This document shows positions 54,855-64,000 of a DNA stretch of 64,000 nt, piece after piece. Made by a program: the position numbers and the translations under genes. A model generated the notes under the pieces. It was not told the DNA's origin. It was given only the letters and a program-made list of their open reading frames with translations, and did not search any database. This DNA comes from Prostheceraeus crozeri (taxonomy: Eukaryota > Platyhelminthes > Polycladida > Euryleptidae). Position 1 is the stretch's first letter, and each line of letters begins with the position of its first letter. The stretch lies in NCBI GenBank assembly GCA_907163375.1, contig CAJQUW010004793.1, positions 186,001 to 250,000 of the forward strand, given 5' to 3'.

Positions 54855-55679
54855 GGGATTCGGCGAACGCTCCTTCACGACGTCGAGAAAGAGCTTCCTC
54901 CAGGCTGGATGGCCGAGTTGACGGAGAAGGGGTGGATCACTGCCGACTCCTACCTAGTGTTCTTCAGGAGATTTGTGGAACATTTGCCAGCTGAGCGTCC
55001 AGTGCTTGTGGTGATGGATTCCCACTCAAGCCATGTCACCCCCGAAGCCATCAAATTGGCTCAGGATAATGGAATTGAGCTCATGACATTTCCTGCTCAT
55101 ACCACTCACATCCTGCAACCCTTAGATGTTTCCATTTTTAAGTCATTGAAATCGCATTGGCGATCTGTTGTTAGTGATCATTTGAGAGAAAACATAGGCA
55201 TTTCTGTGTCGCGCTTGGATTTTGCCAGATTGGTCACCAAGGCCTACATGGCATCATTCAGCCTTTCTAACATTCTCTCGGGGTTTCGGGCCACTGGTTT
55301 ATTTCCAGTAGATAGAACAGCCATTGATGATGAGAAGCTGGAATTGTCTTTGCTTAGTGAGAAAGATGGGACCGATGTTTCTCCATCTGACGAAAACACC
55401 GCCCCTTCTACTAACCTGCCCAATCTCCCCACAGTTGCTGCGCGTGATGAGAAGAAAAAACGTAGAGTACAGAGAGCGCGAGTGTTGACCGAGTGCAAAT
55501 TGTCATCAGATGTTGACCAGAACCTTTGTCCGATTTGTAACGTGAATTATTCTCTTTCAACTGATCGTGAGTGGGTGAAGTGTCACCTATGCCCTGTATG
55601 GGGACATGAACAGTGTTTTGCTGAGAAGTATTTGATTACGCATTTGAATACTGTTGTTTGCAGTGCTTGTCGACGATAA
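54855..55679 (+). CDS. Pogo-like transposase, exon 2 (274 codons)
   Basis: The exon continues GIRRTLLHDVEKELPPGW and carries the second Asp in VVMDSHSSHV (Asp266) and the third in ILQPLDVSIFKSLK (Asp302), 35 residues apart, a spacing known in pogo families. SGFRATGLFPVDR is the usual helper block. The C-terminus ends in a Cys/His-rich finger (CPICNVNYSL, KCHLCPVWGHEQCF, VCSACRR) resembling a PHD or RING-like fold; such a tail is found in some KRAB-less pogo and jerky relatives. No stops or shifts are visible in 485 codons in total. Confidence 0.9.
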   Translation, partial: GIRRTLLHDVEKELPPGWMAELTEKGWITADSYLVFFRRFVEHLPAERPVLVVMDSHSSHVTPEAIKLAQDNGIELMTFPAHTTHILQPLDVSIFKSLKSHWRSVVSDHLRENIGISVSRLDFARLVTKAYMASFSLSNILSGFRATGLFPVDRTAIDDEKLELSLLSEKDGTDVSPSDENTAPSTNLPNLPTVAARDEKKKRRVQRARVLTECKLSSDVDQNLCPICNVNYSLSTDREWVKCHLCPVWGHEQCFAEKYLITHLNTVVCSACRR

Positions 55680-56436
55680 TGTACAGTAGTTCTGTCGATC
55701 GTCAATATATTTTTCCTTGGATTTCTGTGTTTTTGTCTCAAGAATTGAGCTGATCAAGCTATTCAATTTTTATTATTATTGTTATTATTTTTGAGCATTA
55801 TTATTGTTATTATTCCAGCACCAACATTTAGAACAATACATTAGAAGTGCGAACTAACAGGCAACCTAGGCAAAAACACCTAGCTAAATGTTTATACATC
55901 ATTAGATACACTATTAGATATTACCACCGAATTAGCCGAGTATACCTCCGAATTACCCGAGTATACCGCCACATTAGCCGAGTTGTTAATCATTTCGTCT
56001 ACTTGCTGACTCTAGAAAATGATAATTGTAAAAAGAAATTTGGTGTGCTGGAGTCATTCAAGGTTCCCTCATATACCCCTAGACGTAAATTTAGCGAGAT
56101 TAGATATAGTTCAGCTGAGAAAAATTGCTTTTTAGCAAAAATACCTCCGAATTAACCGAGTTTACCCTATGGGCATTTTCACGCGAGATCGTAATGTATT
56201 AAACGAATATATGTACATGTATATGGCAAGGTCATCGTTCGAATTTTTGTAGGCGTTCTCCTATGAGATAATCATCAGTTACCTAATAAATTTCCATTGC
56301 AACAAATAAGCTTGTGAATAACTGAATTAAAGGAACTTATGTTTAACTGAGAAAAAGAACGTCCACGCAATTTGAACATAGATTGTGAACTTGTCATTTG
56401 TAGGTCGTAACTGCAACGTATGTTACTGCAACGTAC

Positions 56437-57302
56437 ATGTACAATTACGAAATTGAGTACAATGGTAAATTTTATATTCAAACGCAGGGCTGTCCCATGG
56501 ATGCACATTATGCTCCTCTTTTCGCGATTATTTTTATGAACGATATTGAGACGGAAGTTCTTTACAAATTGAAGCAGGACCATAAAATTGAACCACTCAT
56601 TTTCAAGCGTTATATTGACGATGTAATCATGGGTCCGTTTGATCATGACATGGAAATATTTAAGATGATCAGAAATGTTTTTAATTCCATCAATGGGAGC
56701 ATTCGGTTTACTTTAGATGTTCCTAATAGCGAAACCAAATTGAATTTTTTGGACATTTCTGTATTCGTAAAAAATGAATGCAGCCACTATAAAATTCAAC
56801 AATCAACTTTATCAAAATGGTTACAAAAAAACTAAAGTATGACAACAAAAGAAAATTACAAAATAAGCCAGACTTAAAAAATTTCGTTATTTGGAAATGT
56901 AATTTCCTCAATGATACATGCAACAGAAAGTTGACGGCTTTAGTAAAAAATACGATCTTCCCATAAAATTAGTTAACAAACATGGCAGGTACTTAAAGCA
57001 GTGACAAGTTCACAGTGTATAAATTTACTTGTATTCTTTGCCATAAATTTTACATTGGTCAAACTGCCCGTCCTTTTTATCAGAGATACAATAATAAACG
57101 TTGCTTAGTTACCAATAACAACAATAGCGCGCTGTCAGACCACGCGAGACATGAACAGGAAAACAGTTTGACTATTCATCACTTTACCATAGAATTCTTG
57201 AACAAATTTCAGAGTCCTGTAGAGGCAAGAATCGCCGAAGCCAAATACATTCAACAACAGTGTCCGTCTCTCAATAGGAGAGAGGAGCTCACCCAGTGGT
57301 AG
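56437..57302 (+). mobile_element. Penelope-like element fragment (RT and GIY-YIG), broken
   Basis: The first open stretch (56437-56835) has YIQTQGCPMDAHYAPLFA and FKRYIDDVIMGP, the reverse-transcriptase B and catalytic (Y-I-D-D) blocks of Penelope-like elements, then LNFLDISV. The second (57015-57302) has YKFTCILCHKFYIGQTARPF, the GIY-YIG nuclease. Order and distance fit one Penelope copy that has lost its start and is broken in the linker. It lies just 3' of the pogo element. It differs from the copy at 7447. Confidence 0.85.
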
Positions 57303-58173
57303 CCGATCTCTCAACCTATATTATGCCACCGCACCATCGCGGTTTAGGCCTACTCCTTGCTGGACCCGAGGATGCTGCTGCGCAGCGAAAGCTCGTCCGC
57401 CTGTATATATTTTTAGCTTGTAAATAATCCTTTTATTTTACTAATGCGGATTAAACTACTTGGGAGTGCTTTTTGCTTTACGGACTTCATAGCCACGTTT
57501 ATTATGAATCGCCCGTATACCGCAATCAACTATGTGCTATGAGTTGTCTAAAAATTTCCCACGAATAAAGCCCACAAAAATCATGGTTAAAATTGTGGAT
57601 AAGTAGGAAGATTCATTTATGATATTGTTGCATTCATGCGCTTTTCTCTTTTCCCTATCTAGTACACATTGTTGCCATCATCCGATAACTATATTAACAT
57701 TTTCTGCATAACCAAGATTTGTGTAAACAGTAAATCTACGAAATATGACTGCGTAGGAAATATCAAATAATTCATGATTACCCGAGCAACTATTATGGAA
57801 CACTTAGTATAGTCTCCCCATTTCAGGATGAAGTATATGAAAGGAAGAAAATATCTGGAAGCCGATATGGACCACAAATAGTTATGGACCGCAAACAGCT
57901 GATGATTGTCTTCCGTAATCCGACCGTCATTTTTGAATCAACACCCGTGGAGTTCACCGTAGCTGTTGTATGCAGCGCGATCATTTGTGTTTATTACCTC
58001 CTCGATTTGACTTATCCTTCCTCATTTGGTCAAATGCTTGGCCTATTACAAGAACAAATTTTGAAAACATCTTTCCCTTTGAAAAATAAGCGTTCCCAAA
58101 GTCTTTCATCGTTAATGGGAAATTTTAATAGTTGTATGTTCTGGATTCGTATATGACTGGTCTTCATGCATTT
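57303..58173. other. Mostly empty; one 90-codon frame
   Basis: The plus frame at 57884-58156 reads VVCSAIICVYYLLDLTYP followed by FGQMLGLLQEQIL. The Y-x-L-D-L-x-YP pattern recalls the C-terminal end of a transposon-associated protein common in fish and invertebrates. Too short to name. Confidence 0.3.
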
Positions 58174-58213
58174 CTATGTTATAGCAGGTTTCAGAAGATA
58201 TATTTCATTTTTT

Positions 58214-58476
58214 TGTAGATTTGTTTTATGAATTGATTTATTTTCAGATGTATAGCCAATTTCAGGTTTTTGTAGATTTGTTTTATGAATTGATACATTT
58301 TCAGATGTATAGCCTATTTCGGATTTTTGTAGATTTGTTTCATGAATTGATATATTTTCAGATGTATAGCCTATTTCAGATTTTTGCAGATTTGTTTTAT
58401 GAATTGACACATTTTCAGATGTATAGCCTATTTCAGATTTTTGTAGATTTGTTTCATGAATTGATACATTTTTGTA
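58214..58476. repeat. 57-bp minisatellite, about 4.6 units
   Basis: Unit starts (TGTAGAT or TGCAGAT) lie exactly 57 bases apart at 58214, 58271, 58328, 58385 and 58442. Units differ at a few positions. Because 57 is divisible by three, both strands have a long open frame: minus strand HKTNLQKSEIGYTSENVSI (19 residues per unit), plus strand FVDLFYELIHFQMYSLFQI. Confidence 0.9.
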
Positions 58477-58534
58477 ATTCCTAAGAATATTCCTAATTTT
58501 ATACAGTCTGATTCTTTTTGTAACCTCATTATTT

Positions 58535-58909
58535 TCTAACGGGTTTGTAGAGGAATTTTGCCGTTAGGTGAAACCATGGATGATAACGCTATTATGACGG
58601 TATTCTAACGGCAGAGTTGTGCGTTTCAGCTGGCATTTCAAGCGTTATTATTTGAAAACTAACGCCAGTTCTTATCTATAAAAACCGTTATTGATGCATA
58701 AGTAACAGATATCTAACGCTGAATCCGATGTTATATTACGTATAATAACACTAAAACATGTGTTAGATTAGCGTTAGCTCTTAATAACTAATTGATACAT
58801 AGCTCAATATATGCCGTTATTACACAAGAAAACCCGTCGAATCAGCCGTTATCGGTGCGCAACTAAAGCGTTAGTGAAATAACGTTATTCATTTTGAGAG
58901 TGTAATGAT
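58535..58909 (-). repeat. Cluster of TAACG motifs, right boundary
   Basis: About fifteen TAACG/CGTTA words lie here, ending in AATAACGTTATTCATTTTGAGAGTGT. Read inverted, the tip ACACTCTCAAAA matches ACACTCACAAAA at 48900. The two clusters could be the ends of one element about 10 kb long into which the pogo and Penelope copies were inserted. Confidence 0.55.
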
Positions 58910-59118
58910 TAATAAGATTAGATGCTGTTCATGAATTACTGATGAACCTCAGAAGAAGGGTTCAGGTTCTTCGATCAGTCTTCCACTTCGAGTTTTCAGA
59001 CATTTCTTGACTTCATTCCTGTCTTCATCCACTTCTGAATTTGTTGGAATTCCTGGCACTAAATCATTCGACGGCATAGCAGCACATACGATCGGGGGAA
59101 TGAGTTCGCTCGATTTTA

Positions 59119-59439
59119 TCAGTGTAAGTCCTCTCTAAAGGTATAATCTCTTGATCGGACGAAGAAAGTACGATCCCCTTTACAAACGCGAGCCACTCTC
59201 ACCCTTCCATTTGATCCAGCAATAACTTCAGAAATCACACCTAACGGCCTATTCAACCTACCACAAGTACTGTCCTCTATCAAGACAACATCAGCAACAC
59301 TCGGAACTTTACAATGAACTTTCCTGTCACTTCTCCAGGAAAGCAGGGAGGTAAGATACCCCTTCTTCCATCCTTTCCAGAAGCTCATCAATAGTCCCTT
59401 TCTCTTCCCGTACAATTGTGTGACGTCAGTACGTGCCAA
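59119..59439 (-). pseudogene. BEL/Pao C-terminal domain (DUF5641 type)
   Basis: VADVVLIEDSTCGRLNRPLG followed by VISEVIAGSNGRVRVARV is the conserved C-terminal domain downstream of BEL/Pao integrases, where G-D-x-V-L-x-x-D and W-x-x-G-R-I-x-E patterns recur. Only its position and motifs are used here; function is unknown. Confidence 0.7.
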
Positions 59440-59622
59440 CGATTCATCGGTTTGATGATTCCGACCTGAACCAGGTGCCCCGCAAAGTAGAAAATCTCTT
59501 GGAGAAAGAGGAACTGGATCTTTGATATCAGAAGAAACACATGAAATAGGTCACTTGTTAATTGCTGACTCGACATCAATCAAGATAGTTTCCAATTCGC
59601 GGAAAGACTGAACTGAGTTGCC

Positions 59623-59823
59623 TTAAGTTCGCCTTAATGAACGCTTGACCGATCCTACCAAACGTTCATACAGCCCATAAAACCATGGAGCCGTTGGCAG
59701 AATAAATTCCCACTGTATAAATCGCAACTGTTTGGCTGCTAATTTGAAACTTAACGGATTGTCAGAATAAATATATTCAGGCGTTCTCCTGCGTGCAAAG
59801 AACTTGCGAAGAGCCATCAGCAA
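59623..59823 (-). pseudogene. BEL/Pao integrase core fragment
   Basis: TPEYIYSDNPLSFKLA carries the second catalytic Asp of the integrase, and WFYGLYERLVGSVKRSL the block around the catalytic Glu. Part of the broken element. Confidence 0.75.
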
Positions 59824-60516
59824 TGTTTAGGTTCTCACATTACATACCAATTCAAGATGAATAGCTCGCACAGTGAAGCATATCAAAATCAGGCAGCATG
59901 CTTTCTCACCACTCTTTGTGATCAAAGGACCACCAAAATCTAATCCAGTAGACTGAAAAGGTTGTTAAATATCATCAGATATTATAATCAGACTTCGGCA
60001 TCTCGAATTCAGCTTTGTACGATTCCCGTTGGTCTTGAAGAATACGGGAATCTCTTCTCAGCCACTCTCAACTCAAAAACAGTAAGATCTCCATGTCTCT
60101 TCGGCGTCCTTAGACAAATGTGACGAAAGCACATGATCCATGCAGTTGTCACGAGAAGTCGCTCCCAAGACGAAAACTTGGTTGGTTCATCATCATTGGC
60201 GACACAAACACTTCGATCAAGATACACAGCGCATTGCGGACGTCTTCGCTTCTTGCATGATCTCTCCATGAACAGAAAATTCTTCCAAACAATCTGCCTT
60301 GAACTTACGTACAGGAGAAGTGAAATTGAGTAGCCACTCAGGACCACGGTTCCACAATTCAAGATCCTTTAATCTCGTCAAAGAGTCACCTCGCGATATC
60401 ACATCTGCTGAGTTTTCACGACTGACAACATGAAACCAACTGGATCGATCTGTCAACGAACAAATTTCAGAAACTCTGTTGGCTACAAGCTGTAGCCAGT
60501 CCTTATCATTTCTGAT

Positions 60517-60834
60517 CTAACCACAGCAAACCAATGCGTCCGTCCAACAGAAACAAGTTTCAGATGAAAAAGATCTACCGATAGCTTTCAATACTTTGTT
60601 CAGTAGACGACTTCCTATCAAACACGCGAGTAATTCCAACCGTGGCAAAGTGATGTGATCGCTCTTTAGAGGTGCAACTCTACTTTTGGCTATCACACGA
60701 TAAACGTCAAAGTTTGCTTTAGCAGTCTCACCAACACAAAACACAACTGCTCCATAAGCCTTTACCGATACGTCACAAAAAAACATGGAATGATGAATCA
60801 GGCTTGATTCTCGGAAGTATCTACTCAAATCCAA
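60517..60834 (-). pseudogene. BEL/Pao RNase H-like region
   Basis: FCDVSVKAYGAVVFC matches the start of the RNase H fold (F-x-D-A-S-x-x-A-Y-G-A), and LPRLELLACLIGSRLLNKV the following conserved helix of Pao-type elements. Confidence 0.75.
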
Positions 60835-60992
60835 ACTGGAGAGAAGAGGGATCTCGGCTTCAAATGAGCATATTTTCTAGGATGAGCATATTCAAATGAG
60901 CATATTTACTAAAGGATCATCCCATTCAACCTCGTTCTCCCACAGCCTTTGTAGAATAATCTTTCCCCACGTAACAAAGGGGGCAACCTCAC

Positions 60993-61565
60993 CTAGTGGA
61001 TCAAAAACATATGACAAAGATTTTGAAATCGTCTCTTTGCTGAAACGTTCGCATCATTGACTTTAAATGATCGGACTGACAACTCATCGGAACTGGTATA
61101 CCAACTCAAGCCAAGAACAAATGCATCTGTTTTGTCATCGATCTCTAGTCCACTGTCTTTCAGTCTCTCTTTCACAGAATCTACATTCGAATTCCACTTA
61201 CGCAAATTCATGCAAGCCCCTTTCAGCAATGTTGTAGTCATAACAGGCAGTTTTGCAGCATCAGCGTCAGAATCTGAGCCACTCAAAAAATCATCGACAT
61301 AGAAGGATTGAGCCAATTTGTTGTTGACTGGACCCTTCGTTTCCAAATGATGATGCAACGCAGCGCTCAATAAAAACGGTGATGACCTAACTCCAAAGGG
61401 CAGTCGCTTGAACCTGTAAAGTTTCTCGATGCTGTCAAGATCAATCCAACAAAGCCGCAAATAGTCTCTCTGCTGTTCATTGACTTGAATCTGCATAAAT
61501 GCCTTTTCGATATCACTAATTATGGCAACTTTGGAAAGGCGAAAGCGAAGGAACAATTCAACCAA
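60993..61565 (-). pseudogene. BEL/Pao reverse transcriptase palm
   Basis: AIISDIEKAFMQIQV is the first catalytic-Asp block, LPFGVRSSPFLLSA the substrate-binding block, and SFYVDDFLSG the Y-V-D-D catalytic site followed by a D-F-L-S-G ending typical of BEL/Pao. More of the N-terminal fingers lies at 61639-61944. Confidence 0.85.
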
Positions 61566-62664
61566 GTCAGGCAGAGGATGAGGACCAGTTTCTAAACATT
61601 CGTTTAGTGCTAGACCATTAATTTCTTTTGCACTAGCATCAAAGACCGGACGTGCACGATACGTGGAAGTTTAATACTCTTGATGTGACAGGGTGATGCG
61701 GCATATAATATGTCATTCTGTGATCTTGAGAAGATTCTTCGATAAAATCATTGACAGCTAACTCATCGATGGCTTTCGCATAAATGTTTCTCATTGATGA
61801 ATCTTGGTGATTGGGCATTCTTTTGAGACGAGCGCAAGCGCTATGGCGATTGCTCTTCAAGTTATCAATACTTTGAATGACCGGTAATGTTACTTCATAG
61901 CGACTGCCATCAAATTTAACCGTATCTTTGAAATGGCCATACACTGAATCAACCTACCGAATAGACTGCACCAAATTCACTGATGTATCACCATGTATCT
62001 CCAGAACTTTCATCCATTCGACCCGACAAAATCCAACGGAGAGATGTCTCTATCGCGACAACCTTGTCTCCCCTAACGCTTTCATCCGAAACAAAATCCC
62101 AATATAAGTCTGCTCCTATCAAGCTTTGGATCTCATCAGTATCAGTTGCCTGACGATCTGACAACCCTAAATGCGTAAATGATGTGGGTAGTTTGATTTC
62201 CCTGCGAGGAGTATGACAGAGCTTAGAATTGATCTCAGATTGAGAAAGTTCGATTTATTCGGCCTATCTATCGCTGAGATGCAGCACGGAACACGAGGCA
62301 AATTCCCACTAAAAGCTAAATTTCCTCTGAACTCTTGAACTGTAATGGCTTCACAACCTTCCTTGTGCAATTGCAAGTGATCACAAAGCTTTTTACAAAT
62401 AAAGCTTCTCAGATCCAGGATCAAACAAAATTCGAACAGCTCGACTTTTCCTACTCGCAACGGCTACCTGCAAAATTCACCTGCGATTACACCTGCGAGT
62501 ATCAGTAGACAATTACGCTTGGACAATTTCATTGGCACAACGAGCATCAGAAGTCTTATGGCCCTCAACTAGCCTTTTATCGCACAGTAATTTGTGATGA
62601 GAAAAGGAAGTCGCAGTGAATACACTTTTCTTCCACTTACAGAACTTTCTCAAATGAATGCCTG

Positions 62665-63626
62665 CACTGTAAATCGCTGGATACGAAAATTACATACAAT
62701 CATACACCAAAATCACATACAATTTGAAACTAACATCTGATACGAGATTCTCGTATGTTTACAGAGATCTGGTATGTTTTTCATACCACATCTCACTTAC
62801 TTTCGCATGTTATTGGTATGTAGCGATACGAACTATTCTACCTGTGATTGTCTGTTTTACACTGAAACACGAGTTGTTGGTATGTTTTAAACGAGACCCG
62901 ATGTAAATTCATCCTTATTCGTATGCCTCTGGTATGCATTTCGTATGTGCAGCTTTAAGTCACATAGAAAAAATATATTTGTATTACATACTACTGTCAA
63001 ATAACTTTTTTCGGTAATACCAGTCGTGAATATTCTTTGTTTGATAGAGTGATATTTAAGTAGGTTAGATTTATTGTGAATTTTATGCTCCACGAGATTG
63101 TGGTCGTTGCTACTTGCCTTGTAACATTAACAGGACGTTTAGCTAGCTCTACTTTATGAGCCAAATTGATAAACATCAATTCATTCAAACGATATTTTTT
63201 CGTGCAATTATGTTGACTTATATATCTCAAACATAGATATTTTTGTGTTCATGAATTACAATGTGTTTTTATTTCGGATTGATAAAATGCTTAATTTCAA
63301 ACTTACATAATGCATGATTGTTGATGGTTGAATACTTATTGATTATCTATGAAATGCCTTAGAATTACATGTATTAAAATCGAATTCAGTATTGAAAGTA
63401 TGACTCCTGAATGTCATTATCTCACTACTTAAATCAACATACTTTGGACATCATTTATGCTTTCTTTTATCATTGTGCTGGTATGGATTTCGCATGTAAA
63501 GCATACCACATTTGAAATAACATACGAAAAGCGTACAACTATATACTAGGACATTACAGAAATATGCCAAAAAAATATTTTGGTATGCATCCTTCGTATG
63601 TGATTGGTATTGAGCGATTTACAGTG
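62665..63626 (-). mobile_element. 1-kb CACTG-ended element, copy 2, inserted in the BEL/Pao copy
   Basis: Starts CACTGTAAATCGCT and ends with the inverse AGCGATTTACAGTG; the interior is an inverted copy of 46054-47054 with modest divergence. Flanking dinucleotides are TG and TA, so a clean duplication is not visible. Retrotransposon-type residues occur on both sides, so it inserted after the BEL/Pao copy. Confidence 0.8.
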
Positions 63627-64000
63627 TAGACTGATGAAGCAGAGACATTTCTCTTTGGCAATTTCCTTAACTTTGGTCACTGCAATATTTGACTCAACAT
63701 TTTGACAAGTGTAGGACGCATGAGATCCTTCACAAAAAAGCACAAGATGGAGCTTGGGACATTTTCTCACATGACACTCGAAGTGAAGAAGCAGAAGCCA
63801 CATGACCTTTAGGAACACGATTATTGCTGTTAGAACTTTCGCTTTTCAGCTCACGAACAATTCGTAACTCTTTTGTAGCGTTAACACTTTCTCTCATTGT
63901 GACCTCTTTGTGCAACTTATCAATGACATCTGACAATTTCAAATCATCTGATTCCAAGTCAATAGACCTTGTCAGCTCGAGAATAACACATTTTGGGAAT

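Larger units (their letters stand above)
53564..56167 (+). mobile_element. Pogo-like DNA transposon, apparently complete
   Basis: A 24-bp terminal repeat (GGGTAAACTCGG, one variable base, TAATTCGGAGG) begins at 53564 and its inverse ends at 56167, with a single mismatch. TA flanks both ends (53562-53563 and 56168-56169). Inside is a two-exon pogo/Tigger-type transposase without visible lesions. TIR-like words (CCGAATTAGCCGAG, CCGAATTACCCGAG) are repeated near the right end (55925-55985) and once more near the left end. At 2,604 bp it is the only element here that looks potentially whole. Confidence 0.9.
59119..64000 (-). mobile_element. BEL/Pao LTR retrotransposon, broken, runs off the window
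   Basis: Pol-type parts read on the minus strand in BEL/Pao order: zinc-knuckle and Gag-type residues (63630-64000), a protease-like region (62167-62460), reverse transcriptase with FYVDDFLSG (60993-61944), RNase H-like region (60517-60834), integrase core (59623-59823) and a C-terminal DUF5641-type domain (59119-59439). At least eight breaks. The CACTG MITE is inserted at 62665-63626. LTRs were not resolved and the 5' end lies beyond the window. A fossil. Confidence 0.85.

Noticed and set aside
58214-58476. Regular 57-bp array as a CRISPR-like locus
   Set aside because: There are no unique spacers; units are directly adjacent and the context is an animal genome.

Overview
This window reads as animal nuclear DNA, probably from an invertebrate: it is AT-rich, has spliced reading frames, TATA-type promoters and a dense layer of nested transposable elements of animal families (Polinton/Maverick, BEL/Pao, Penelope, several LINE groups, Tc1, DD41D mariner, pogo and MITEs). 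I find no operons, rRNA or functional tRNA, and no gene I can call an ordinary single-copy host gene. Species cannot be set from the sequence alone.

Layout. 1-8 kb: LINE reverse-transcriptase debris on the minus strand (240-1110), low-complexity repeats, a Tc1 scrap (6975-7304) and the GIY-YIG tail of a Penelope element (7447-7807). 8.08-9.90 kb: an almost complete but dead Tc1 transposon with long inverted repeats and a TA duplication. 13.0-15.85 kb: three LINE 3' ends on the same strand, one preceded by a tRNA-like pol III promoter. 16.588-37.523 kb: a 20.9-kb Polinton bounded by inverted repeats of about 275-300 bp and a perfect 6-bp target duplication (AACGCC). It is structurally complete but broken in coding, with at least ten breaks. 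Plus-strand genes cover an IAP-like UBA/RING protein, packaging ATPase, integrase with chromodomain, capsid-type proteins and an adenain-like protease. Minus-strand genes cover a TBP-like protein, the protein-primed DNA polymerase, and cargo genes with introns and their own TATA boxes next to the right end. A DD41D mariner is nested in the polymerase region.

37.5-48.9 kb: decayed DNA transposons, including a Tc1 remnant, a DDE-type gene interrupted by a 120-bp perfect palindrome, and a short motif repeated around it; plus a 1-kb CACTG-ended MITE. 48.9-58.9 kb: a zone bounded at both ends by clusters of TAACG motifs with matching tips, containing an apparently intact 2.6-kb pogo-like transposon (two-exon, 485-residue transposase), a Penelope fragment and a 57-bp minisatellite open on both strands. 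59.1 kb to the window end: a broken BEL/Pao retrotransposon on the minus strand, interrupted by a second copy of the CACTG MITE.

The most notable signals are all inside the Polinton: the TBP-like gene, three hairpins with covarying stems and a near-constant loop upstream of it, TGAGTCA/TGACGTCA plus TATA promoter modules, and an intron-rich cargo gene.
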